Assembly: GCA_050117315.1 (NCBI GenBank)
Contig: JASFMY010000202.1
Coordinates: forward strand, 1-5,969
Reading direction: 5' to 3'
Length of the DNA: 5,969 nt
Source: JANQIV01 sp050117315
GTDB taxonomy: Bacteria; Bacteroidota; Ignavibacteria; Ignavibacteriales; Melioribacteraceae
Below are positions 1 through 5,969 of this stretch, one piece after another. The position numbers were made by a program, and so were the translations under genes. The notes beneath the pieces are model-generated. The model saw nothing but the letters and a program-made list of their open reading frames with translations, was not told where the DNA came from and ran no database searches. Every line of letters begins with the position of its first letter. Position 1 is the first letter of the stretch.

Positions 1-123
1 ACCGTATTAAATCCCCATAGAATAAGGAGATGGTTTCGCACAACAGAATTTTATCTGTAAATGACATAATATAGCTTTATCCGCCTTTATATTTTTTTCT
101 CATTTCCAGATAAAATTCTTTAA
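1..123. other. Non-coding segment abutting the broken 5' end of the repeat protein gene
   Basis: This stretch holds no convincing gene. All frames are interrupted, and the frame of the downstream gene is closed by TAA at 121-123. Similarity to the 153-bp coding repeat starts abruptly at 124: bases 124-161 are identical to 277-314, whereas 121-123 no longer match 274-276. There is no sequence for a signal peptide and no clear promoter. The only structure seen is a 13-bp inverted repeat (45-57 and 107-119). The segment is either foreign DNA joined to a truncated gene or an assembly artefact at a repeat. Confidence 0.6.
45..119. repeat. 13-bp perfect inverted repeat with 49-nt spacer
   Basis: AGAATTTTATCTG at 45-57 is the exact reverse complement of CAGATAAAATTCT at 107-119. 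Pairing stops at both ends of the arms. The right arm ends 5 bp before the point where homology to the coding repeat begins. It could be the end structure of an inserted element, a transcribed stem-loop, or a fold-back chimera. The sequence does not decide between these. Confidence 0.55.
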
Positions 124-837
124 AGTTCAGCAGTCTGGGGAGATTATGATAATGACGGTGATTTGGATATTCTTTTAACCGGATACACTGGTTCTAAAAA
201 TATTTCAAAAATCTACAAGAATAATGGAGATAGAAGTTTTAATGATTCCGGAATTTCTTTAATCGGGGTAAGATCCAGTTCAGCAGTCTGGGGAGATTAT
301 GATAATGACGGTGACTTAGATATTCTTTTAACTGGATACAATGGTTCTAGCTATATTTCAAAAATCTATAAAAATAATGAAGGTGGAAGTTTTAGCGATT
401 CCGGAATTTCTTTAACCGAGGTTTTAAGGGGTTCAATAGCCTGGGGAGATTATGATAATGACGGTGACTTAGATATTCTTTTAACTGGATACAATGGTTC
501 TAGCTATATTTCAAAAATCTATAAAAATAATGGTGATGGAAGTTTTAGTGATTCCGGAATTTCTTTAACCGGGGTACAGTATAGTTCAGTAGCCTGGGGT
601 GATTATAATAATGATGGTTATTTGGATATTCTGCTAACTGGATACACTGGTTCTAGCTATATTTCAAAAATCTATAAAAATAATGGAGATGGAACTTTTA
701 GTGTAACTGAAATTCCATTAATTCAAATTGCTAATGGTTCAGCAACCTGGTGTGATTATGATAATGACAGTGATTTAGATATTTTGTTAACTGGTTATAA
801 TGGATACTCTACTATTTCCCAAATATATAAAAACAAT
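124..837 (+). repeat. Tandem array of 153-bp coding repeats (five copies, first one cut)
   Basis: The W codon of each unit lies at 136, 289, 442, 595 and 748, an exact 153-bp (51-codon) period. Copies two and three are identical over 91 bp (289-379 and 442-532), and the first copy matches the second over 38 bp (124-161 and 277-314). The last copy is more diverged (WCDYDNDSDLD) and stops after the conserved KIYKNN-type strand. This level of DNA identity, beyond what protein conservation needs, indicates recent tandem duplication. The array begins in mid-unit at 124. Confidence 0.9.
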
Positions 838-3800
838 TTATTAGTCCCTAATAATAAACCCAATACATCAACAGACCTTAGCAGCAGTCAGGTTAATTCT
901 TCAACTGTAAAATTAAGTTGGCAAAACAATGAGGATAAAGAAAGCGGTTTTGCGCTGAGTTATAATATTAGAGTAGGAAGCTATCCCGGCGGTAGTGATA
1001 TAGTTAATCCAATGGCAGATGTTTCAAATGGATTTCGTAAAATTGTTGAAAGAGGAAAGGGTATAAGAAGTTATTGGTGGTATTTGAAATATTTACCTGC
1101 CGGAACATACTATTGGAGCGTACAGGCAATTGATAACAGTTTTGCGGGATCGGAGTTTTCAAATGAAGCTTCATTTACAGTTACTCAAGATATGTACTCA
1201 AATTTTCAGGAAAAAACGGACTTGGGGACAGGTATTTCTTATAGCAATGGGGATTGGGGAGATTATGATAATGACGGAGATCTTGATTTAATAATAATGG
1301 GGAATTCATCGACCGGTGAAATTACAGAAATTTTTAAAAATGATAATAATTCATTTGTTGAATCAGGATTTAATATAGATGGCGTCTATGATGGTGATGT
1401 GAAGTGGGGAGATTTTAATAATGACGATTATCTTGATTTTGTTATTACAGGCAGAGCAAATACCGGTGTAGTTTCCAAAATTTATACAAATAACCAGGAT
1501 GGAACATTTACAGATGTAATAAATCTTGATGCATTAGTATATAGCTGTGCTGTTTGGGGAGATTATAATAATGATGGATATTTAGATTTATTCATGGCTG
1601 GCTATTCAACTTCCGAAGGACAGAGTGTAGCAAAAATATACAAAAATAATGCTGACGGAACATTCGAGAGTATTAGTAATACTATCCCAGGTATCAGATA
1701 TGCTTCAGCCGCATGGGGAGATTGTGATTCTGATGGTGATTTGGATTTGCTGTTTTCCGGTTTATCTAGCTCCGGTAGAATAACTCAGATTTATAAAAAC
1801 AATAATGGGGTTTTTACAAATAGTAGTATTTCACTACCTGGTTTGAGTAAGGGTTCTGTAGCATGGGGAAATATTAATAATTCCGGTAGGTTAGATATAC
1901 TGCTAACAGGTATTTCCACCAGTGGCGAATATAAAACTTATATATATTCATATAATGGAGTAATCGATGATTATTATGATTTTTCTCCGGCAGAATTTGA
2001 AGATGTTGCCTACAGTTCTTCATGTCTTGGAGATATTAATAATGATGGAGCTTTGGATGTTATTTTTACCGGAGAAAGTTTTTCTACGGCTTCACCAGTC
2101 ACAAAAATATACTTAAATCTTAATCTCAATGAATTTCAGTTTATTGAAGACACACGTCATAGTTTAGAAGATATTTGGAAAGGATGTTGTACACTAGGAG
2201 ATTATGATAACGATGGTGACCTCGATCTTTTTATCTCTGGAAGTACGCCATCCGGTAGGATAGCAAAAATTTATGAAAGCAATTATAATACTCCTAATTC
2301 AATCCCAAGTGATCCATCAAATCTTTCTCAATCAATTGAAGACACAGATGTAAATTTAACTTGGAACTCTGCATCTGATAATGAAACACCTTCGGATGGA
2401 ATAACCTATAATTTAAGAATAGGAACAACACCCGGCGGTAATGAGATAATAACACCTATGGCAGATGTATCAAACGGATTTAGAAAAATAAATGGATTAG
2501 GGAATACTAATCACAATACAAGTTGGACGATAAAAGATTTACAGCAAGGACAAAGATATTACTGGAGTGTGCAGGCAATAGACAATTGTTTTGCTGGTTC
2601 AGCGTTCTCTGCCGAAGAAACTTTTTTATATGGGGTTTCGCCCGATGAAGAACCGGGATACGCATTGGAATTTGATGGTGTTGACGATTATGTGAATTGC
2701 GGCAATAACTCAATACTTAATATTGAAGACAAAATTACAATTGAAGCCTGGATTTATTACCAAGGTGGAGAATCATTTCCACGTATAATTGAAAAATATC
2801 CTGCTCCTTCAATATATATTAATGAAAGTAATAATCTTTTAGGATGGTACGGGGAGATAGGAGGTTCCGTAGAAGATTTCACATTTTCTAATACGGAAAT
2901 TTCGCAAAATGAATGGACCCACATTGCTGTAACTTATGACGGCAGTAATGTAAAAGCCTATATTAACGGAAATTGTAAAGCAAGCGTATCTTACACAGGT
3001 ACACTTACCACCACTTCCGATGATTTAATTCTTGGCAACAACATTGCAACTGATAGATCATTTTTAGGTAAAATAGATGAAATACGTATTTGGAATAGTG
3101 CGAGAACTGAAACCGAGATACGTGAAAACATTCATAAAACATTAGAAGGAAATGAAAGTGGACTTATAGGTTATTGGCAATTAAATGACGGAACCGGATC
3201 AGCCACTGCTGTTGAACTTTCTGGAGAAAGTAACGGAACATTAACTAATATGGAACCAAATAGTGATTGGGTAATTTCTACAGTTCCTACAGGCGGTGGT
3301 GTGTGTAATAGCTGTACCGGTTTTACAAATGGAACAAAGAATTTCGGCAATTTAACTTTAACAACCACCAATGAATTTGATAATGAAGTTGATCTGGTTT
3401 TTAACGAGATAGAAAGATCACCAAATACAAATTCGGGTGTTTCCAGCAATGTCCTTAATAAATATTATGTAATGAATGTTTATGGAACACCCGGTAGCTT
3501 TTCAACAGATTTAACATTTACTTTGCCTGAAGGTTATATAAGTTCCGATGATCAATCAAGCCCTGCAAACCTAAAATTATATAAACGTGAGTCCACCTCT
3601 TATGGGGAATGGACAGAAATAACTTCTGCAACAGAAGCAACATCTACAACAGTAACATTTGAGGGTATATCGTCTTTCAGCCAGTTTATAATAGGAAGTG
3701 AAACATCTGCTTTGCCGGTTGAATTGGTTTCCTTTACCGCCTCGGTAGTTGATAGCACAGTAAAACTAAACTGGCAAACAGCCACAGAAGTAAATAATTA

Positions 3801-4296
3801 TGGGTTTCAAGTTCAAAGGAACACCCCCCTCGAGGGGGGAATGTCGGAGACAAGTGGGGTGTGGGAAGACATAGGATTTGTGAACGGCAACGGTAACAAC
3901 AATTCACCTAAGAGTTATTCTTACACTGATACCCCGGTAGGGGGTACTACGTTTAAGTACAGATTAAAACAAATAGATTTTGACGGGGCTTATGAATACA
4001 GCGACGCTGTAGAAGTAACCTTAGGTGCCATAACCGAATACAGCCTTGAACAAAACTACCCGAATCCATTCAATCCAACGACAACAATAAAATACCGGAT
4101 ACCCGATGACAGAAATGTTGAATTAAAAGTTTATGATGTTTTAGGCAAAGAAGTGATGACGCTTGTAAACGAAACCCAGCAAAGCGGTGTTTACACTGTA
4201 GAATTTAACGCATCGGAGTTGGCAAGCGGTGTATATATTTATAGACTTAGAGCCGAGGATTATGTGTCGGTAAAGAAGTTGATATTGATCAAGTAG
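163..4296 (+). CDS. T9SS-sorted multidomain surface protein: VCBS/FG-GAP-like repeats, Fn3-like modules, LamG domain; 5' end broken
   Basis: This is a 1377-residue secreted or cell-surface protein that probably binds carbohydrate or protein; no catalytic motif is seen. VCBS/FG-GAP-like units carry WGDYDNDGDLDILLTG, whose DxDxDGxxD loop resembles calcium-binding propeller loops. Their starts are at residues 43, 94, 145 and 196, then 365, 415, 465, 518, 568, 622 and 678. Fibronectin-III-like modules lie at about 232-340 and 714-821, and both contain PMADVSNGFRKI and YYWSVQAIDN. A LamG/concanavalin-like domain spans about 833-1030 (LEFDGVDDYV, EWTHIAVTYDG, IDEIRIWN). A beta-rich segment follows at about 1047-1180, then an LPVELVSF module (1184-1288) and a T9SS type A sorting tail (1293-1377, NYPNPFNPTTTIKY...GVYIYRL). 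Residue 1 is a TTG codon inside a repeat. It has no well-placed ribosome site, and the frame is open only back to 124 (TAA at 121). The signal peptide that T9SS cargo needs is absent, so this is probably a 5'-truncated gene or pseudogene, or a misassembly. The stop is TAG at 4294. Domain calls are strong; the start is not reliable. Confidence 0.85.
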   Translation: MDILLTGYTGSKNISKIYKNNGDRSFNDSGISLIGVRSSSAVWGDYDNDGDLDILLTGYNGSSYISKIYKNNEGGSFSDSGISLTEVLRGSIAWGDYDNDGDLDILLTGYNGSSYISKIYKNNGDGSFSDSGISLTGVQYSSVAWGDYNNDGYLDILLTGYTGSSYISKIYKNNGDGTFSVTEIPLIQIANGSATWCDYDNDSDLDILLTGYNGYSTISQIYKNNLLVPNNKPNTSTDLSSSQVNSSTVKLSWQNNEDKESGFALSYNIRVGSYPGGSDIVNPMADVSNGFRKIVERGKGIRSYWWYLKYLPAGTYYWSVQAIDNSFAGSEFSNEASFTVTQDMYSNFQEKTDLGTGISYSNGDWGDYDNDGDLDLIIMGNSSTGEITEIFKNDNNSFVESGFNIDGVYDGDVKWGDFNNDDYLDFVITGRANTGVVSKIYTNNQDGTFTDVINLDALVYSCAVWGDYNNDGYLDLFMAGYSTSEGQSVAKIYKNNADGTFESISNTIPGIRYASAAWGDCDSDGDLDLLFSGLSSSGRITQIYKNNNGVFTNSSISLPGLSKGSVAWGNINNSGRLDILLTGISTSGEYKTYIYSYNGVIDDYYDFSPAEFEDVAYSSSCLGDINNDGALDVIFTGESFSTASPVTKIYLNLNLNEFQFIEDTRHSLEDIWKGCCTLGDYDNDGDLDLFISGSTPSGRIAKIYESNYNTPNSIPSDPSNLSQSIEDTDVNLTWNSASDNETPSDGITYNLRIGTTPGGNEIITPMADVSNGFRKINGLGNTNHNTSWTIKDLQQGQRYYWSVQAIDNCFAGSAFSAEETFLYGVSPDEEPGYALEFDGVDDYVNCGNNSILNIEDKITIEAWIYYQGGESFPRIIEKYPAPSIYINESNNLLGWYGEIGGSVEDFTFSNTEISQNEWTHIAVTYDGSNVKAYINGNCKASVSYTGTLTTTSDDLILGNNIATDRSFLGKIDEIRIWNSARTETEIRENIHKTLEGNESGLIGYWQLNDGTGSATAVELSGESNGTLTNMEPNSDWVISTVPTGGGVCNSCTGFTNGTKNFGNLTLTTTNEFDNEVDLVFNEIERSPNTNSGVSSNVLNKYYVMNVYGTPGSFSTDLTFTLPEGYISSDDQSSPANLKLYKRESTSYGEWTEITSATEATSTTVTFEGISSFSQFIIGSETSALPVELVSFTASVVDSTVKLNWQTATEVNNYGFQVQRNTPLEGGMSETSGVWEDIGFVNGNGNNNSPKSYSYTDTPVGGTTFKYRLKQIDFDGAYEYSDAVEVTLGAITEYSLEQNYPNPFNPTTTIKYRIPDDRNVELKVYDVLGKEVMTLVNETQQSGVYTVEFNASELASGVYIYRLRAEDYVSVKKLILIK
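1255..2280 (+). repeat. Second, diverged VCBS/FG-GAP-like repeat array (seven units)
   Basis: Units start at nucleotides 1255, 1405, 1555, 1714, 1864, 2026 and 2194, spaced by 50-56 codons. Each keeps a version of WGDYNNDGYLDLFMAG followed about 20 residues later by a KIY-type strand. The units differ clearly at the DNA level, unlike the 124-837 array, so they are older. The unit at 1864 (WGNINNSGRLDILLTG) has lost several acidic ligand positions, and those at 2026 and 2194 replace Trp with Leu. Seven units together with the first array may form beta-propeller-like blades; that fold is inferred from family knowledge. Confidence 0.8.
3821..3862. repeat. GC-rich palindromic element inserted in frame in the coding sequence
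   Basis: A perfect 16-bp palindrome, CCCCCCTCGAGGGGGG (3824-3839), lies inside a larger inverted pair, ACACCCC (3821-3827) and GGGGTGT (3856-3862). The whole is 42 bp, exactly 14 codons, and contributes roughly NTPLEGGMSETSGV (residues 1220-1233) between QVQR and WEDIGFVNG. The base composition is sharply unlike the AT-rich gene around it. Without the insert, the flanking residues read as an ordinary continuation of the LPVELVSF module. It looks like a small mobile palindrome tolerated in a surface loop. I recall similar TPL/SPLEGG-type inserts in related proteins, but could not check this. Confidence 0.7.
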
Positions 4297-4377
4297 TATC
4301 AAGTATCTAGATGAGAGTATCAAGGTACAAGACAAGAGAATAACTAAGAGTAATAATTTTTGTTATTGTTCTAATGC

Positions 4378-4408
4378 CGTAGAGACGACTCGCCGTGTTG
4401 TCTCTACG
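4378..4408. repeat. Hairpin repeat with CGTAGAGAC...GTCTCTACG arms
   Basis: A 12-bp stem (4378-4389 with 4397-4408, containing one G-T wobble) closes a 7-nt loop, TCGCCGT. It lies 81 bp after the stop codon of the large gene. No T-run follows, so a classical Rho-independent terminator is unlikely, although it could end or protect the transcript. Its left arm CCGTAGAGA (4377-4385) recurs at 4881-4889. Similar GTAGAGAC palindromes are, from memory, common dispersed repeats in several phyla. Confidence 0.7.
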
Positions 4409-4468
4409 ATTTCTCCTTACTAACCCTCCGATATGTAATCGAATAAATTTTTACATCTTCAACATAAA

Positions 4469-4656
4469 AAACGGAGTCAGCCGTTTAATTATGGTAGAAA
4501 AAATGCCCCAAGAGAAGGAAAAACACCGGAGGTGTTTCATTATTCAATACCGCCATTAATTATTTTTCTATCATGAAAATAATCAATTTAATAAAGCTTC
4601 TACGAAGCTTGAGATGCGGCTGTTTTTTTACCATAATGAAAGTCTAACGGACTTCA
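4469..4656. repeat. Symmetric cluster of four short hairpins with GGTAGAAAA-like tails
   Basis: Four compact hairpins with different stems are present: AAACGG/CCGTTT (4469-4474, 4481-4486), AAACACC/GGTGTTT (4521-4527, 4531-4537), AAGCTTC/GAAGCTT (4594-4600, 4604-4610) and AAGTC/GACTT (4640-4644, 4650-4654). The first is followed by ATTATGGTAGAAAAA (4488-4502). The last is preceded by its near-perfect complement (4623-4637), making a 15-bp inverted repeat with one G-T pair. The third is preceded by a looser TTTTTCTATCATG tail. The cluster therefore reads as units of a variable hairpin plus a conserved tail, two in each orientation. I recall hairpin-plus-TTGGTAGAAA repeats in Bacteroidota intergenic DNA, unverified here. 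Confidence 0.6.
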
Positions 4657-4674
4657 AAGAATATTCTCCAATAG

Positions 4675-4840
4675 TAGAGTTCCTGCAAAATAAAAATTGT
4701 CATTTCGAACCCGTTTTTTGGGTGAGCCTGTCCGCCGTCTTTTTGGCGGGAAATCTTTCAATTAGAGGATGATTTCAAAGATTTCTCCCTTCGGTCAGAC
4801 ATGACAAAACGTTTAGATATCTAATTTTGCAGAAACTCTA
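4675..4840. mobile_element. MITE-like element with TA-flanked terminal inverted repeats
   Basis: GAGTTCCTGCAAAAT (4677-4691) and ATTTTGCAGAAACTC (4824-4838) are inverted repeats with a single mismatch. Both are flanked outside by TA (4675-4676 and 4839-4840), as expected for a TA target duplication by IS630/Tc1-mariner-type transposases. Inside is a second inverted layer: TTGTCAT (4697-4703) with ATGACAA (4801-4807), CCGCC/GGCGG (4732-4736, 4745-4749), and AAATCTTT/AAAGATTT (4751-4758, 4777-4784). The inner block, starting GTCATTTCGAA and ending CCCTTCGGTCAGACATGAC, resembles a dispersed Bacteroidota-type repeat. No transposase is encoded, so it would depend on one supplied elsewhere. Confidence 0.65.
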
Positions 4841-4884
4841 GTGTCCTCCGGCAATCTCAATCAAAGTTTAGAGTTACCAACCGT

Positions 4885-4908
4885 AGAGAAGCCATATATG
4901 GCGTCTCT
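4885..4908. repeat. Palindromic hairpin, second copy of the CCGTAGAGA family
   Basis: The perfect palindrome GCCATATATGGC (4891-4902) is extended outward by AGAGA (4885-4889) pairing with TCTCT (4904-4908), with one A-G mismatch between. It shares CCGTAGAGA (4881-4889) with the hairpin at 4378-4408 but has an unrelated self-complementary centre. The arms are therefore conserved while the core varies. The right arm ends in TCTCTTCC rather than TCTCTACG, so this copy is slightly decayed. Confidence 0.6.
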
Positions 4909-5058
4909 TCCGGCAAGATGAGGCAATAAACATTTAATTGCCCAATAACTTTATGAATAACAGCCATTCGATAATTTAGTTATGCCTTCCCTTTTGTATG
5001 GTTTTTGTCTTGTAAGTTTAATGATAATAAGAGTCCTCTAGGAGTTATTTTCTTATTA

Positions 5059-5192
5059 TTCAATGATTAATAGGATTTATTTGTTATATAATTATTATGA
5101 AATAATGAGATATGAGGTTTATATTGAGACCTAATATCATTTTTTAATGATATTAATATTTTTAATAGAGCTCAATATTCATTGATTAATAG
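5059..5192. repeat. Near-identical direct repeats bounding an AT-rich stem-loop
   Basis: TTCAATGATTAATAG (5059-5073) and TTCATTGATTAATAG (5178-5192) match at 14 of 15 positions. Between them is a nested fold. The outer stem is ATATTGAG (5121-5128) with CTCAATAT (5171-5178). Inside it, a 10-bp hairpin pairs 5132-5141 with 5146-5155 around a TTTT loop. It lies about 70-200 bp upstream of the next start codon, so it may be a decayed insertion, a regulatory leader or a terminator for something upstream. AT-richness lowers the significance. Confidence 0.4.
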
Positions 5193-5259
5193 CGTGATTA
5201 TTCCATAGGTTTTTTCTAATTTATTACTTGTAAATTGTTTCAGTTTCAAGCGGGTTGAA

Positions 5260-5969
5260 ATGAATAGTTTGAACAAACTGTTAACTAACTCTAAATCAAC
5301 GGAAATTTATTCAACTACCAAGTTAATTATTGATGTTTTTGAAAAAACAGCATTATCCACCGACGAATATCTCTCCGGAATTATAGTTTTACTAAAAACC
5401 GAATCCGTGAAGCTTAATGAAGCCATTGTTCCGATAAAAAAGAGAAATAAATTAAAGGAAAAGGATAAAATTAGGGATGAGAATTTCAGATCCATAAATC
5501 ATTTGCTGAAAGGATATATTCATCATCCCGGAGAAGAAATTAAATCTGCTGCTAAAGCAGTTTATAAAATATTTAACAGGTATGGAACGGGCATATTGAA
5601 GAAAAGTTACGCAACAAAAAGCTCTCTTATTAACTCGTTACTTTTGGATTTATCGGATGATGTTCTGCAAAATGATATTAACGCACTTTCCGGTTTAAGA
5701 AAACTTGTTGATGAGTTGAGCGCAGCTGAAACTGATTTTAACGAAACGTGGCTTGAACATAATAAGTTAAAATCCGCAGAGGCAAAAAAGGACAGCGCTA
5801 CAAAAATAGCAAAGGGCGTTACATCAATAATTAACAAAAAGCTTATTACCTATTTACGTGCTATGAGTGAAAAGGATAAACAGAAATACGGAAGTTTTGC
5901 CGTAACGGTGGGCCGGATAATAAACGAAATCAATCTTATAGTTAAGAAGCGGGCCAAAATCAATTTAGA
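5260..5969 (+). CDS. DUF6261-like protein, 3' end beyond the window
   Basis: The open frame starts at ATG 5260 and stays open to the window edge, giving 236 complete codons and no stop. It begins MNSLNKLLTNSKSTEIYS and continues with GYIHHPGEEIKSAAKAVYKI (about residues 86-105), NRYGTGILKKSYATKSSLI, LVDELSAAETDFNETWLEHN and LITYLRAMS. There is no signal peptide or membrane segment. It is rich in Lys, Glu and Leu and should be largely helical, acting in the cytoplasm. The pattern of an N-terminal helix, a central H(x)n E-AA-I--I--YG motif and a following ELxxAxxxFxxxW-like helix resembles the DUF6261 family of Bacteroidota, whose function is unknown to me. The frame has TAG at 5206-5208 and no earlier ATG, so this start is favoured, although only a weak ribosome site precedes it, as is usual in the group. 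Confidence 0.75.
   Translation, partial: MNSLNKLLTNSKSTEIYSTTKLIIDVFEKTALSTDEYLSGIIVLLKTESVKLNEAIVPIKKRNKLKEKDKIRDENFRSINHLLKGYIHHPGEEIKSAAKAVYKIFNRYGTGILKKSYATKSSLINSLLLDLSDDVLQNDINALSGLRKLVDELSAAETDFNETWLEHNKLKSAEAKKDSATKIAKGVTSIINKKLITYLRAMSEKDKQKYGSFAVTVGRIINEINLIVKKRAKINL

Larger units (their letters stand above)
4297..5259. other. Gene-free intergenic region filled with palindromic repeats
   Basis: No reading frame here has family resemblance or convincing coding character on either strand. Just after the stop codon is a degenerate tract with AGTATCAAG at 4295-4303 and again at 4316-4324. The rest is mostly small inverted repeats, listed separately (4378-4408, 4469-4656, 4675-4840, 4885-4908, 5059-5192). 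Minor hairpins include GGCAAT/ATTGCC (4922-4927 and 4937-4942) and ATAATAAG/CTTATTAT (5024-5031 and 5052-5059). No tRNA, rRNA or known riboswitch was recognised. Confidence 0.7.

Noticed and set aside
30..74. Short frame ATG 30 to TAG 74 with AAGGAG just before it
   Set aside because: It has only 14 codons, the purine run touches the ATG with no spacing, and it shows no similarity to a leader peptide.
163..165. TTG 163 as a genuine translation start
   Set aside because: It lies inside the conserved DGDLDILLTG strand, the reading frame continues in homologous sequence back to 124, and no well-placed ribosome site is present. It is used only as a formal start.
2507..3785. Reverse-strand frames at 2507-2713, 3171-3449 and 3600-3785
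   Set aside because: They are antisense to well-supported domains of the large protein, with no family resemblance and no ribosome sites of note.
3930..3946. Second palindromic insertion (TACCCC/GGGGTA) in the large gene
   Set aside because: The stem is only 6 bp, and the encoded TPVGGTTFKYRLKQID reads as normal conserved module sequence without extra residues.
4141..4335. Reverse-strand frame over the T9SS tail
   Set aside because: It overlaps the strongly conserved sorting tail on the other strand and has no recognisable features.
4378..4408. Rho-independent terminator of the large gene
   Set aside because: The stem is strong but is followed by ATTTCTCC rather than a T-run, and the same arm recurs at 4881, which favours a dispersed repeat.
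4469..4656. CRISPR array
   Set aside because: The hairpins differ in sequence, the spacing is irregular and units are in both orientations. No direct repeat of constant length exists.
5307..5837. Reverse-strand frames at 5307-5495 and 5607-5837
   Set aside because: Both are antisense to the longer continuous forward frame from 5260, which has family-like motifs.

Overview
The window comes from an AT-rich bacterium with a type IX secretion system (T9SS), so it belongs to the Bacteroidota/Chlorobi/Ignavibacteriota group. The best evidence is the C-terminal sorting tail of the large gene, which contains NYPNPFNPTTTIKY and GVYIYRL, together with the LPVELVSF module in front of it. I associate that pairing most with Ignavibacteriota, but phylum level is an inference.

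Layout: positions 1-123 are non-coding and end in an in-frame TAA. From 124 the sequence enters, in mid-repeat, one very large surface/secreted protein reading frame that runs to 4296. In order the protein has an array of exact 51-residue VCBS/FG-GAP-like repeats, a fibronectin-III-like module, a second and more diverged VCBS-like array, a second fibronectin-III-like module, a LamG/concanavalin-like domain, a beta-rich module, the LPVELVSF module and the T9SS type A tail. The export tail is intact, but no signal peptide precedes the repeats. The 5' end is therefore truncated, rearranged or misassembled.

Positions 4297-5259 contain no convincing gene. They are densely packed with small palindromic repeats of several kinds: two hairpins sharing the arm CCGTAGAGA, a symmetric cluster of four hairpins with GGTAGAAAA-like tails, a roughly 160-bp MITE-like element with TA-flanked terminal inverted repeats, and an AT-rich stem-loop enclosed by near-identical direct repeats. 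A further GC-rich palindromic element, 42 bp long, lies inside the large gene and adds 14 codons in frame.

From 5260 to the window end is the 5' part of a gene for a cytoplasmic, helical protein that resembles the DUF6261 family of Bacteroidota. It is cut by the window edge. Nothing suggests that the two genes share an operon or pathway. The noteworthy content is the genome-plasticity signal: tandem duplication, a broken 5' end, an in-frame palindrome insertion and the intergenic repeat cluster.
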